Positions 16,698 to 26,206 of a stretch of DNA of 64,000 nucleotides are shown here, piece after piece. A program made the translations under genes and the position numbers. The notes under the pieces are model-generated. The model made no database searches. It was not told the origin of the DNA and saw nothing but the letters and a program-made list of their open reading frames with translations. This DNA comes from Indolivaga alginatilytica (GTDB lineage Bacteria > Bacteroidota > Bacteroidia > Bacteroidales > Dysgonomonadaceae): contig NZ_QICL01000002.1 in NCBI RefSeq assembly GCF_003201355.1, positions 186,001 to 250,000 on the forward strand, given 5' to 3'. How positions within the stretch are numbered: the stretch's first letter is position 1; each line of letters opens with the position of its first letter.

Positions 16698-17828
16698 TTA
16701 ATCTACATACATCAAATCGCTCATGATACTGTCTGAAATAAATATGCCTTGTGCGGTTATTATGTAGTGATTATCAGTAAGGATTACATTTCCCGATTCG
16801 AGATGCTTTTTCAGATTATTTTCACAGTACTCAAGCATCTTATCTCCAAACTTATCTTTCAGAGTAGAAATGTTGATGCCCCACATGGTACGCATACCCG
16901 TTAAAATAAAATCATTATATCGGGCTTGAGTATCCAGTATTTCCTCTTGAATATTGGGCTTTTCAGTTTTTATTCCTTCAATGAATTTGGGTATGGATGC
17001 TACATTCCAACATCTATTGATCCGGTTATAGGAATGTGCGGCAGGACCTAATCCCAGGTATTTTTTATCGAGCCAATACGAGCTGTTATGACGGGAAAAA
17101 AGCCCGCCTTTTGCGAAATTGGATGTTTCGTAGTGGATAAATCCGGCTTCTTTCAGTTTTTCAATTAATAGAGAGAACATATCGAGGCTGAGCTCTTCAT
17201 CTGCCGATCTTACATCTCCTTTTTGTAATAGTCGATATAGTTTCGTACCAGTCTCATAGATGAGGTGATAGGATGAAATATGTTGTATATTCAGATTGAT
17301 TGCTTTATCAAGTGTGTCTCTCCATATATCCATTGTCAGGTCGGGAAGACCATACATCAGATCGATACTTATATTCTGAAAGCCGCCTTGCTGAGCTAAT
17401 TTGACTGCATCTATTGCTCTTTGGGTTGAATGCCGTCTGTTGAGGAACTTCAATTGTGCATCATCAAAGCTTTGTACACCCATGCTTAAACGGTTAAAAC
17501 CTGATGACAGGAGCCGATTTATGTAGCTCGCATTCAGGTCGTCGGGGTTGGCTTCAAGGGTGATCTCTGCTTGAGAACTTATTTCGAAAGTATTCCGAAG
17601 TGTATTGAGTACCGATTGTAAATCTTCTATCGTGAGCTGAGAAGGTGTCCCTCCTCCAAAGTAGATGGTTTCGATAGCTTCTCCATCCAAATAATCAGCA
17701 CGAAGAACGGCTTCCTTGGAGATAGCCGATACATACGGATTCTTTTGTTTCATGTCGGTTCTGGTGAAAAAGTCGCAATATATGCACCTTGTTTTACAGA
17801 ACGGGACGTGTATGTATATACCTGCCAT
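16698..17828 (-). CDS. hemW: Radical SAM heme chaperone HemW (coproporphyrinogen oxidase-like)
   Basis: This 376-residue protein is of the HemW/HemN radical SAM family. The iron-sulfur site CKTRCIYCDF (Cx3Cx2C) sits at residues 10-19, and the family motifs FGGGTPSQL, ANPDDLN and SMGVQSFDD follow. HemW binds heme and delivers it to target proteins, and is shorter than true HemN, which has an N-terminal extension absent here. The C-terminal 70 residues form the usual winged-helix-like tail. The start abuts the stop of the acyl-CoA ligase gene upstream, so they are likely co-transcribed. Many databases still name it coproporphyrinogen III oxidase. Confidence 0.9.
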   Translation of the reverse strand: MAGIYIHVPFCKTRCIYCDFFTRTDMKQKNPYVSAISKEAVLRADYLDGEAIETIYFGGGTPSQLTIEDLQSVLNTLRNTFEISSQAEITLEANPDDLNASYINRLLSSGFNRLSMGVQSFDDAQLKFLNRRHSTQRAIDAVKLAQQGGFQNISIDLMYGLPDLTMDIWRDTLDKAINLNIQHISSYHLIYETGTKLYRLLQKGDVRSADEELSLDMFSLLIEKLKEAGFIHYETSNFAKGGLFSRHNSSYWLDKKYLGLGPAAHSYNRINRCWNVASIPKFIEGIKTEKPNIQEEILDTQARYNDFILTGMRTMWGINISTLKDKFGDKMLEYCENNLKKHLESGNVILTDNHYIITAQGIFISDSIMSDLMYVD

Positions 17829-19643
17829 TTATGACTCAGCGTACATTTTGTCAATCAGGTCTTTGTATCTTTCAACTACAACCTTTCTTCTTATTTTGAG
17901 AGTATTGGTTAGTTCGCCCGACTCCATGGTGAATGGCTCGGGTAGAAGAGTGAATCGTTTTACTTTTTCATAAGGTGCAAAATCAGCCTGACGCATTTCT
18001 ATACGTCCTGATATCATCGAATTTACATCTTTGTTCTGGAGCAGATTTTCCATATTGCTGTATACTATTTGGTTCTCCTCAGCCCATTTAACTATAGCCT
18101 CGTAGTTTGGAACAATGAGTGCACTTACAAATTTCACCTCATCGCCAATAACAGCTATCATATCGATAAACTTATCGTTTGCAATAATCGTTTCAATGGC
18201 TTGCGGCGCAATGTATTTTCCGTTAGAGGTTTTGAAAAGGTCTTTGATTCGTTCAGTTAATACGATCACATTCCCTTCTATCATTTTACCGGAATCTCCC
18301 GTTCTGAAAAATCCGTCCTCAGTAAATACTTTGGCTGTTTCTTCGGGTTTCTTGTAATATTCTTTCATGACAGTACGCCCTTTAACTAAGATTTCATCGT
18401 TTAGAGGGTCTATTTTTACTTCCAAGCCCGGCATTACCGATCCTACGGAATGTATCTTGAAATGAACGGGAGGATAGAAGCTCACTGTAGCAGTAGTCTC
18501 TGTAAGACCATAACCTACTATAATAGGTATATTTACCGATTTGAGGAATATGTTTATTTCGTCGGATAGAGGGGAACCCGCACAAGGAAATAATAATCCT
18601 TTTTCGATACCGATTACCATCTTCAATATACGAAATATGGTGTTGTTATAAAAGTGGAATTTTATAGCATTCCCAATCGGAGGTTTTATATCGTTATTCT
18701 TATAATCGAGATTGTATTTTTTTCCGGTCTTAATGGCGTCCGTATATAGCCACTTCATTAAACCTTTAGAGCTTTCGATTTTTTCGGAAACGCCTTGGAA
18801 TACTTTTTCCCAGAATCGAGGTACACTGCACATTACTGTTGGTCTTACCTGCTTGATTGATTTCTGAATTTCCTTTGCATCGGTGTTGATTGCAATAGTC
18901 ATCCCTTTGTGGATGGCATAATACGTCCATGCTTTTTCGAAAATATGAGCCAATGGAAGGAAGTTCATCGATATATCTCTGTTCGACAGTTGTGGTAATC
19001 TTTCATCATGGATTCTGAAAACTTCAAGAAAGGATGAATGTAAAAGAACAACCCCTTTAGGCTCTCCTGTAGTTCCCGAAGTATAAATGATACAGGCAAT
19101 ATCCGTTTCACGGATTGTTTTCATTCTGACGGTCACTTTCACTTCAGCATCGGAGTTTTCTCCGGTTGCCATAAAGTCATCGAAATATACAGATGTGTGG
19201 TCTTCGGGATGAAGTTTTACGTTTGCATCAAATATAACCAGCTTTTTCAGGGTTTCCGATTGCTGTTGTACTTTGTATGCATTATTATATTGAAATTGTT
19301 CTCCTACGAACAGGGTTTTTATTTGAGCATCATTTACAATGTATTCTACCTGATGGGGCGATGCTGTTGCGTATATAGGAACCACAACGGCTCTGTTGGC
19401 AAAAGCTCCGAACTCTGTAAATAAGTATTGACACATATTCTGAGAATATATTCCGATATTCTCCTGAGTGTCAATGCCTACCTCAGCCATAGCCCATGCC
19501 GTTTTCATGACATATTCCGAAAAGCGATTCCATGAGATTGTTTTCCAACGTTTTTCGCTGGCATCTCTGTACTTAAAAACTGTACTCGATTTGTATTTGG
19601 CTGCTCTCTTATGCACCAATTCGGCTAGATGGTAGTAACTCAT
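17829..19643 (-). CDS. Long-chain fatty-acid--CoA ligase (AMP-binding)
   Basis: This 604-residue enzyme of the ANL superfamily activates a carboxylic acid with ATP, most likely a long-chain fatty acid to acyl-CoA. The P-loop-like motif IIYTSGTTGEPKGVV is near residue 185. The YGLTETTATVSF motif and the TGDSGKM adenylate site follow, with the C-terminal catalytic lysine in FKTSNGKYIAPQ. There are no membrane segments. The gene is 22 bases downstream of an AGGTCT palindrome, with a second copy further upstream. The hemW start abuts its stop codon. Substrate chain length cannot be read from sequence. Confidence 0.9.
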   Translation of the reverse strand: MSYYHLAELVHKRAAKYKSSTVFKYRDASEKRWKTISWNRFSEYVMKTAWAMAEVGIDTQENIGIYSQNMCQYLFTEFGAFANRAVVVPIYATASPHQVEYIVNDAQIKTLFVGEQFQYNNAYKVQQQSETLKKLVIFDANVKLHPEDHTSVYFDDFMATGENSDAEVKVTVRMKTIRETDIACIIYTSGTTGEPKGVVLLHSSFLEVFRIHDERLPQLSNRDISMNFLPLAHIFEKAWTYYAIHKGMTIAINTDAKEIQKSIKQVRPTVMCSVPRFWEKVFQGVSEKIESSKGLMKWLYTDAIKTGKKYNLDYKNNDIKPPIGNAIKFHFYNNTIFRILKMVIGIEKGLLFPCAGSPLSDEINIFLKSVNIPIIVGYGLTETTATVSFYPPVHFKIHSVGSVMPGLEVKIDPLNDEILVKGRTVMKEYYKKPEETAKVFTEDGFFRTGDSGKMIEGNVIVLTERIKDLFKTSNGKYIAPQAIETIIANDKFIDMIAVIGDEVKFVSALIVPNYEAIVKWAEENQIVYSNMENLLQNKDVNSMISGRIEMRQADFAPYEKVKRFTLLPEPFTMESGELTNTLKIRRKVVVERYKDLIDKMYAES

Positions 19644-19665
19644 TTCTATGTTTTTTACTTATGGT

Positions 19666-19679
19666 AAGGTCTGAGACCT
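19666..19679. repeat. AGGTCT palindrome family copy
   Basis: AAGGTCTGAGACCT lies 22 bases upstream of the acyl-CoA ligase start. TTTTTATTGAGTAAAC adjoins it, merging the AATAAA flank with the octamer repeat type. Confidence 0.7.
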
Positions 19680-19720
19680 GTTTTTATTGAGTAAACGAGT
19701 TGACGGGTATACAGAATAAA

Positions 19721-19733
19721 AGGTCTGAGACCT
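19721..19733. repeat. AGGTCT palindrome family copy
   Basis: AGGTCTGAGACCT is a perfect dyad around one base, 41 bases from the previous copy and preceded by AATAAA. Confidence 0.7.
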
Positions 19734-19876
19734 CACAAAGTTAGTTGAATAAATCATTAATTGATGTTAATCGCCTGATTTTTATAATTGTCTATGCATT
19801 AGTTGTTGTGGTAACGATGTGCTGAAAATGTTCTGTATTTCCTTCATATTAACTATAATATACATACGATTTATAG

Positions 19877-19884
19877 TATCTTTG
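19877..19884 (+). promoter_or_regulatory. -7 promoter box for the flippase gene
   Basis: TATCTTTG (TAnnTTTG) lies 19 bases before the ATG at 19904, giving a very short leader. Confidence 0.55.
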
Positions 19885-19903
19885 CATCCGAAAAATCAGA
19901 AAG

Positions 19904-21397
19904 ATGGCAGGAGGAATGAAAAGTCTGGCCAAAGATACCGCCATTTATGGTTTGAGTAGTATCTTAGGGAAATTTATAGGTTGGTGCCTTGTGCCGATCT
20001 ATACACGGGTGCTAACCACCGGTGAGTTTGGTGTAATGACCAACGTGTATGCATATACTGCTTTGCTGGCGGTGATTCTTACGTATGGTATGGAGACCGG
20101 CTTTTTTCGCTTTATGAATAAGGGAGACGATGAACCGATGAAGGTATATTCTACAACCCTATTGTCTATTGCTCTTACCTCTATTCTTTTTGTGGTTTTT
20201 TGTTTTACTTTTTTGAACCCGATAGCCGACTTTTTAGATTATGCGCATCACCCCGATTATATTGCCATTATGGCTGTTGTGGTAGGGATTGATACGATAA
20301 TGACTATTCCGTTTGCTTATTTACGATACAAGAAACGTCCCATTCGATTTGCCACTCTCCGGTTGTCGAGTATTTTTATAACCATTGTATTTACTATATT
20401 CTTCCTGATTATTTGCCCTAAGATTCATGCTGTTAATCCGTCATTGATCGCTTGGTTTTATAGTCCGTCATATAAAGAAGGTTACGTATTTGTAGCCAAT
20501 CTTATAGGTTCTGCAATTACATTTATCTTCTTGATTCCCGAACTGAGAGGTTTTAAGTACGTCATCGATACCGATCTGTTGAAGCGTATGCTTAAATACT
20601 GCTTCCCTTTATTGATACTGGGAATTGCAGGTATGCTGAATCAAACAGTCGATAAAATAATTTATCCTTTCTTATTTGATGATAAAGTGGAAGCTTTCCG
20701 CCAATTGGGTATTTATTCGGCATGTTCGCGGGTAGCTATTATTATGATGATGTTTACACAAGCTTTTCGTTTTGCGTATGAACCTTTTATTTTTGCTAAG
20801 AATAAAGATGCGAATAACGATAAGGCTTATACCGAAGCGATGAAATATTTTATCATCTTCTCCTTGATTATATTTCTTGGGGTAATGTTTTACATGGATA
20901 TAATAAAACACTTTATAGGCAAGGATTTCTATGAGGGCTTGAATGTGGTTTCTATTGTAATGATGGGGTATATCTTATTTGGAATCTATTTCAATTTGTC
21001 TTTTTGGTACAAGATGGTCGATAAGACTTATTTCGGAGCAGTATTCTCAATTGCAGGTTGTGTAATAACCATTGTTCTGAATATTATTTTTGTTCCTATC
21101 TATGGATATATAGCCAGTGCATGGGCTACATTGATTTGTAATTTGATAATGATGTTACTTTCATACTACTTTGAACGAAAATACCGGCCATTGCCGTACG
21201 ATTTCAAATCGATAGGTTTGTATTTTGGTCTGGCTATCGTTCTTTATGGAGTAAGTTGTTATGCGCGGTTCGATACTGAAGCGTTGCGTTTGATATTCAA
21301 TACAGTGCTGTTTGCTATTTTCTTTTTTGTACTTATCAAAAGGGATTTACCTCTATCGGAGATTCCTGTTATCGGTAAAATTGTAAAGAGAAAATAA
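19904..21397 (+). CDS. Polysaccharide flippase, Wzx-like (MATE/MOP superfamily)
   Basis: This 497-residue integral membrane protein has about 12-14 hydrophobic segments and the family's N-terminal pattern (KSLAKDTAIYGLSSILGKFIG, then PIYTRVLTTGEFG). It probably flips lipid-linked oligosaccharide units across the inner membrane for surface glycan assembly. A polar loop near residues 270-310 carries GIYSACSRVAIIMMMFTQAF and FAYEPFIFAKNKDANND. It is a single gene without other polysaccharide genes next to it, so its substrate is unclear. It has its own promoter box. Confidence 0.88.
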   Translation: MAGGMKSLAKDTAIYGLSSILGKFIGWCLVPIYTRVLTTGEFGVMTNVYAYTALLAVILTYGMETGFFRFMNKGDDEPMKVYSTTLLSIALTSILFVVFCFTFLNPIADFLDYAHHPDYIAIMAVVVGIDTIMTIPFAYLRYKKRPIRFATLRLSSIFITIVFTIFFLIICPKIHAVNPSLIAWFYSPSYKEGYVFVANLIGSAITFIFLIPELRGFKYVIDTDLLKRMLKYCFPLLILGIAGMLNQTVDKIIYPFLFDDKVEAFRQLGIYSACSRVAIIMMMFTQAFRFAYEPFIFAKNKDANNDKAYTEAMKYFIIFSLIIFLGVMFYMDIIKHFIGKDFYEGLNVVSIVMMGYILFGIYFNLSFWYKMVDKTYFGAVFSIAGCVITIVLNIIFVPIYGYIASAWATLICNLIMMLLSYYFERKYRPLPYDFKSIGLYFGLAIVLYGVSCYARFDTEALRLIFNTVLFAIFFFVLIKRDLPLSEIPVIGKIVKRK

Positions 21398-21558
21398 GAA
21401 ATAAATATAAGGGGATAATTATACACCCAACTAGTGGATGAAAGGTTTTGGCCTTTGATGTATTTATCTATAAATAAGATTACTCAGGAGTGTAGTAGTT
21501 TTGTAAAAGTAACAGTAAACAAGAAAAAATAAAACAGTAAAAAAGTGTCACTTTTTGG

Positions 21559-21593
21559 AACAGTTAGCAGTCAACAATTATCAGTCAACAGGG
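21559..21593. repeat. Heptamer tandem repeat (AACAGTC type)
   Basis: Units AACAGTT, AGCAGTC, AACAATT, ATCAGTC, AACAGGG follow with period 7. The pair AGCAGTC-AACAATT is identical to that at 39456-39469. Confidence 0.75.
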
Positions 21594-21836
21594 GTAGGGG
21601 CTGACCTGCGTGTCTGCCCGAATAGAGAAAAAGTAAACAGTAAACAATAGGAAATAAAACAGTCAGAAAGTGTCACTTTTGTTACCTTTGTAACCTTTTT
21701 GGATAGTAGCTGTTGATTTACAGTCTTTTGACAAATTGGGAAAAGTGACAACAGAATGTTTACTTTGTAACTTAACAGGAAGTTTTTTGTCACCTTTTGT
21801 TACTTTTTTTTAGTATACGTTTCGAAATAATCAAAT

Positions 21837-21850
21837 AGGTCTTAGACCTT
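21837..21850. repeat. AGGTCT palindrome family copy
   Basis: AGGTCTTAGACCTT lies 16 bases before the S46 peptidase start. Together with flanking AT and AAT it equals the copy before ftsA at 44232-44245. Confidence 0.75.
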
Positions 21851-21866
21851 AATTTAAATAATTAAC

Positions 21867-23990
21867 ATGAAGAAAATCTTTTTATTGCTAGGCGTTTTAC
21901 TCTCGCTGGCTTCTGTCCAAGCAGATGAGGGTATGTGGCTGTTGAAAGAGCTAAACAGACAAAGTGCAGCTCGTATGAAAGAGCTGGGATTTACATTTCC
22001 GATCGATAGTATTTACAGCGAAAAAAATGCGTCACTAAAAGATGCAGTTGTTATATTCGGAGGTGGTTGTACAGGTGTAGCTGTATCGCAGGAAGGTCTG
22101 ATTTTCACCAATCACCATTGCGGATATGATGCTATCCAAAAGCATAGTTCTGTAGAACATGACTATCTGAAAGACGGATTTGTAAGCCAATCGAAACCAG
22201 AAGAATTATATACCGAAGGTTTAAATGTATCTTTTCTTCAAAAGACGGAAGATGTAACCGATCAGGTGACACTCGGGATAACCGATGCTACTTCGGAAGG
22301 GGAAAGAAATCATATAATAGATTCGTTATCAACAGATATTCTGGCTCAATATAAAAACAATGAGTTTTTGACTGCACGTATTGTGCCATTCTATACAGGA
22401 AATAAATTCTATCTGGTTGTTTACGAAGTATTCAAAGATGTGAGAATGGTTTTTGCTCCGCCTTCATCAATAGGTAAATTCGGAGGTGATGCCGATAACT
22501 GGCAATGGCCCCGTCATACAGGAGATTTTTCGGTATTCAGAGTGTATGCCAATAAAGATAATCAGCCATCACATTACAGTGCCGACAATGTTCCTTATAA
22601 ACCTAAATACTCTGTGCCTGTTTCAATAAAAGGGTATAAAGACAAAGATTATGCAATGACAATCGGTTATCCCGGAAGTACAGAGCGTTATCTGTCTTCT
22701 TGGGGAATTACTCAGATGATGGAATCGGAAAATATTCCACGTATTGAGGTTCGCACCGTAAAACAAGCTATTTGGAGAAAGGCTATGAATGCAGATGATG
22801 CTGTACGTATCAAGTATTCGGTGAAATTCAGCAGAAGTTCCAATTATTGGAAAAATGCGATGGGTATGAATGCTGCTCTAAAAAAATTGAATGTAGTGGA
22901 ATCGAAGCAAGCTTTGGAATCTCGTCTTGCGGATTGGATCGCAAGCAGTCCTGCCGCAACTGAGAAATATGGTGATGTATTGCCAAGCCTCGAAGTCGTT
23001 TATAAGAACACGATGAAACCTGTAGAAATAGGTACCTATTTTGGTGAAACATTTAATAATGGAATAGAAATTGCCCGTTTGGCAAATAGCGTAAATATTT
23101 CGAATGTTTCGGATAAAGAAGAGCTAATGGCTTATGTTAGGGCAAAACTAACCGATACATATAAGGATTACGTTCCTGAGTTAGATAAACAAGTAATGCC
23201 TGCTTTGCTTAAATTGTACAGAGAAAGAGTTCCAGCAGAATATCTGCCTAGTGTATATCAAACTATTGATAAGAAGTTTAAAGGTGACTATGATAAATAT
23301 GCTGATTGGGTTTTCAAAAACAGTAAATTTACCAACTTAGACAACCTTATCTCTGCAATAAGTGCCGGAGGTTTAAAGGAGTTAGACAAAGATCCTGCTA
23401 TGATTCTAGCTAAATCGGTTGCCGAAGGTCGTTTGAAATTAGTAGAAGACCTGTCGCCTGTATATCCTATAATCGATAGAAACGCCCGTAAGTATATGGC
23501 GGCTCTAATGGAGATGCAACCTGATAAAGCTTTCTCGCCTGATGCCAATTTTACTCAACGTCTGAGCTATGGTTCGGTAGGCGGTTATAGTCCTGCTGAC
23601 GCTATTGAATACGATTACTTCTCTACAAGTAAAGGTATTTTAGAGAAAGAAAATCCTAATGATCCAGAGTTTGCAGTACAGAATTATATCTTAGATAATC
23701 TTCGTGCTGAGAAATGGGGAGAATATGCCAATGAAAAAGGTTCTATGTCTGTTGGCTTCCTGTCGAATAACGACATTACAGGAGGTAACTCAGGTAGTCC
23801 TGTGTTTAATGGTAAGGCTGAATTGATAGGTCTTGCATTTGATGGTAACTGGGAAGCTCTGAGTGGCGACGTAGTATTTGAACCTGAGCTGCAACGTACG
23901 ATCAGTGTAGATATTCGTTATGTTCTTTATACTATCGACAAAATAATGAATTGCCCTCGCTTGATTGAGGAACTTACTATTCAGAGATAA
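21867..23990 (+). CDS. S46 family dipeptidyl-peptidase, DPP7-like
   Basis: This 707-residue exported serine exopeptidase (signal peptide MKKIFLLLGVLLSLASVQA) removes dipeptides from peptide N-termini in the periplasm, supplying amino-acid nutrition. Catalytic features of S46 are present: TNHHCGYDAI for histidine, WQWPRHTGDFS for the aspartate region, and GGNSGSPVFN for serine. The residue 18 positions after the catalytic serine, which in characterised family members separates DPP11 (Arg) from DPP7 (Gly), is Gly in LAFDGNWEA. That predicts hydrophobic rather than acidic P1 preference. A terminator follows. Confidence 0.94.
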   Translation: MKKIFLLLGVLLSLASVQADEGMWLLKELNRQSAARMKELGFTFPIDSIYSEKNASLKDAVVIFGGGCTGVAVSQEGLIFTNHHCGYDAIQKHSSVEHDYLKDGFVSQSKPEELYTEGLNVSFLQKTEDVTDQVTLGITDATSEGERNHIIDSLSTDILAQYKNNEFLTARIVPFYTGNKFYLVVYEVFKDVRMVFAPPSSIGKFGGDADNWQWPRHTGDFSVFRVYANKDNQPSHYSADNVPYKPKYSVPVSIKGYKDKDYAMTIGYPGSTERYLSSWGITQMMESENIPRIEVRTVKQAIWRKAMNADDAVRIKYSVKFSRSSNYWKNAMGMNAALKKLNVVESKQALESRLADWIASSPAATEKYGDVLPSLEVVYKNTMKPVEIGTYFGETFNNGIEIARLANSVNISNVSDKEELMAYVRAKLTDTYKDYVPELDKQVMPALLKLYRERVPAEYLPSVYQTIDKKFKGDYDKYADWVFKNSKFTNLDNLISAISAGGLKELDKDPAMILAKSVAEGRLKLVEDLSPVYPIIDRNARKYMAALMEMQPDKAFSPDANFTQRLSYGSVGGYSPADAIEYDYFSTSKGILEKENPNDPEFAVQNYILDNLRAEKWGEYANEKGSMSVGFLSNNDITGGNSGSPVFNGKAELIGLAFDGNWEALSGDVVFEPELQRTISVDIRYVLYTIDKIMNCPRLIEELTIQR

Positions 23991-24014
23991 GAGAAAACTC
24001 CTTCATTAATATAG

Positions 24015-24054
24015 ATAGTCTTGTCAGATCATGTCTGACAAGGCTATTTTTTTA
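24015..24054 (+). terminator. Rho-independent terminator after the S46 peptidase gene
   Basis: ATAGTCTTGTCAGA pairs with TCTGACAAGGCTAT (one wobble) around a five-base loop, then a T7 tail. Confidence 0.9.
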
Positions 24055-24164
24055 TCTATGAAATAGATCGATTTGTCGAGCAGATTACTCCTTATGTAGA
24101 ATGTCGTTGCGGGTTTTAAGAAAAGCTTATAACATTGGAGTCTGGTTTATAATAATTTTAGAGT

Positions 24165-26051
24165 ATGAGATTAAACAAGTTTTTACTGGGGTTTTTATGT
24201 GTGTCGTCTTTTGTTATCATATCGTGTAGCAGTGACGATGACGATGATGATTTAACAGGTGGAGACGATGGCAGCAATGTTGTGGTTGATGAAGATTTTG
24301 TGACTAACACAAAGGATACCACATTTATAAATTCAGTGCTGATTACGTATTCGGATAATGCAGTTGAAATAAAAAATCCCTATGCCGATAAAGGTATAGT
24401 TGTAACAAAAACAGGTAGCGATGTTACAGTAACATCTACTATTACAGATACAGAAGTGAATTATGTATTGTCAGGGTTAACTAAAGACGGTTCTCTGAAA
24501 ATCTATAGTGATTATAAATTCGGAGTAGGTCTCAATGGTGTCAGTATTATAAACGGCGACGGAGCTGCAATTAATATTCAATCGGGAAAGAAAGTATCCT
24601 TAGTATTGGTTGGAGGTACTTCTAACAGACTGGTTGATAATGCAACTTATGCGGCTAGTGGCGATGAAGATATGAAAGGTACTCTGTTCAGTGAAGGACA
24701 ATTGAATTTCGATGGGAATGGTAGTCTTTTAGTTTACGGATACAATAAACATGCGATAGCAAGTGACGATTACATCCGAATAAAAGGCGGAAATATAACA
24801 GTGAAAACCGCTGTTAAAGATGGTATTCATGCAAATGATTATGTTCGTATAGATGGCGGTACAGTAGATATTACAGCTTTGGGCGATGCCATAGAATGCG
24901 AAGAGGGATATGTTGCCGTAAATGGTGGAAGTATAAAAGTGAAGAGTGTAGGAGACGGAATTAAAACTTCATACAAAGGAACCGATACTTCTATTGTTCC
25001 TTATATAACTATCAATGGAGGTACGCTTGATATTACTACAACAGGCGATGGTTCGAAAGCAATAAAAAGTAAAGGTGATATTACAATTGCTGATGGTGAT
25101 ATGACTCTGGTAACTACGGGTAGTGCTTATTATGATACGGACGATGCGGATATATCTTCATCGGCAGGTATCAAGGCAGGAGGGAACTTCCTGATGAAGA
25201 AAGGTACTGTATCTATCAATAGCTCAGGAGCAGGCGGTAAAGCTATCAGTGTTGATGGAACTCTGACTGTAGATAATGGAACTATATCTGTAATAACCAC
25301 AGGAGATCAATTTAAATATGGGAATGATGATACAGCAGCCAAAGCTATAAAAAGTGATGGAGATCTGACTATCAATAATGGTACTATAACTATTAAGACT
25401 TCGAAAACTGAAGCAGAGGGTTTAGAAAGCAAGACTACACTAACCATAAATAATGGAAAGATCGAAATAGAGGCTTACGATGACTGTATCAATGCTACTA
25501 ATCATATTCAGATAAATGGAGGTTCTATTTATTGTTATAGCGAAACAAATGATGGAATAGATTCTAACGGAACTTTAACTGTAACCGGTGGAACGATTGT
25601 TACAGCAGGGGCAGGAGCACCAGAAGAAGGGTTTGATTGTGATAACAATACTTTCAAAATAACAGGCGGAACATTAGTTGGTGTCGGAGGTTCTACCAGT
25701 ACACCTACATCTAGCGTTAGTACACAACGTACGGTTATTTATGGAGGTTCAGGTACAGCTAATCAATTTGTTCATATTGCAGCGGCTGACGGTACAGGTG
25801 TCCTTACATTTAAAGTGCCCCGAACATATAACCAGATGACTTTATTGTTTAGCAGTGCAAATTTGGCAGCCAATACAGTGTATACAATTTATACAGGAGG
25901 TAGTGTTGCGGGAGGTACAGATTTCCACGGATTATATACCGGCGCAACTTATACCAAAGGAACCTCATCGGGTACATTTACTCCAACCTCGATGGTAACC
26001 ACAGTCGGTAATGTAAGTACTGGTCCCGGCGGAGGTGGAGGGCGTCCTTAA
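24165..26051 (+). CDS. Surface lipoprotein with repeated beta-helix (carbohydrate-binding DUF4353-like)
   Basis: This 628-residue protein has a lipoprotein signal ending VIISC, followed by SSDDDDDD. Acidic residues right after the lipid-bearing cysteine act as a surface-export signal in Bacteroidota, so it is likely displayed outside. From about residue 140 to 530 it has repeated strands with motifs such as [39 protein letters not shown] and [14 protein letters not shown], typical of a right-handed beta-helix and of proteins annotated as DUF4353 carbohydrate-binding. The tail is Gly-rich (GPGGGGGRP). The ligand is unknown. It follows a terminator, so it has its own promoter. Confidence 0.8.
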   Translation: MRLNKFLLGFLCVSSFVIISCSSDDDDDDLTGGDDGSNVVVDEDFVTNTKDTTFINSVLITYSDNAVEIKNPYADKGIVVTKTGSDVTVTSTITDTEVNYVLSGLTKDGSLKIYSDYKFGVGLNGVSIINGDGAAINIQSGKKVSLVLVGGTSNRLVDNATYAASGDEDMKGTLFSEGQLNFDGNGSLLVYGYNKHAIASDDYIRIKGGNITVKTAVKDGIHANDYVRIDGGTVDITALGDAIECEEGYVAVNGGSIKVKSVGDGIKTSYKGTDTSIVPYITINGGTLDITTTGDGSKAIKSKGDITIADGDMTLVTTGSAYYDTDDADISSSAGIKAGGNFLMKKGTVSINSSGAGGKAISVDGTLTVDNGTISVITTGDQFKYGNDDTAAKAIKSDGDLTINNGTITIKTSKTEAEGLESKTTLTINNGKIEIEAYDDCINATNHIQINGGSIYCYSETNDGIDSNGTLTVTGGTIVTAGAGAPEEGFDCDNNTFKITGGTLVGVGGSTSTPTSSVSTQRTVIYGGSGTANQFVHIAAADGTGVLTFKVPRTYNQMTLLFSSANLAANTVYTIYTGGSVAGGTDFHGLYTGATYTKGTSSGTFTPTSMVTTVGNVSTGPGGGGGRP

Positions 26052-26168
26052 AGAAGAGGGTGTGAGCTGATAACTACTTATTATCTTATTCGAAAGGAAA
26101 CAAGAAGTAATTATAGTTTTATTGTGTTTATGTTTTTTTTAAAAGTGTTTAGCAAATAAAATTGTGCG

Positions 26169-26206
26169 AAGAAAGGGGTGTCTTGGTGATATCCCTTCTT
26201 TATTTT
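26169..26206. terminator. Hairpin terminator between convergent genes
   Basis: AAGAAAGGGGTGTC pairs with GATATCCCTTCTT (one bulge, two wobbles) around TTGGT, then TATTTT. Its 3' arm touches the stop codon of the opposing permease gene. Confidence 0.65.

Larger units (their letters stand above)
21398..21866. other. 469-base intergenic region made largely of short repeats
   Basis: No gene is seen here. The region holds AGTAAACAAG- and AGTAAACAGTAAAC-type runs, heptamer repeats at 21559-21593, and several copies of a GTCACTTTT motif (near 21547, 21673 and 21790, and inverted near 21744). An AGGTCT palindrome follows at 21837-21850. A small minus-strand frame at 21581-21793 runs through the repeats and is not credible as a gene. 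Confidence 0.75.

Noticed and set aside
21581-21793. Minus-strand 70-codon frame
   Set aside because: It is made of the heptamer and AGTAAAC-type repeats and has no protein-like features.
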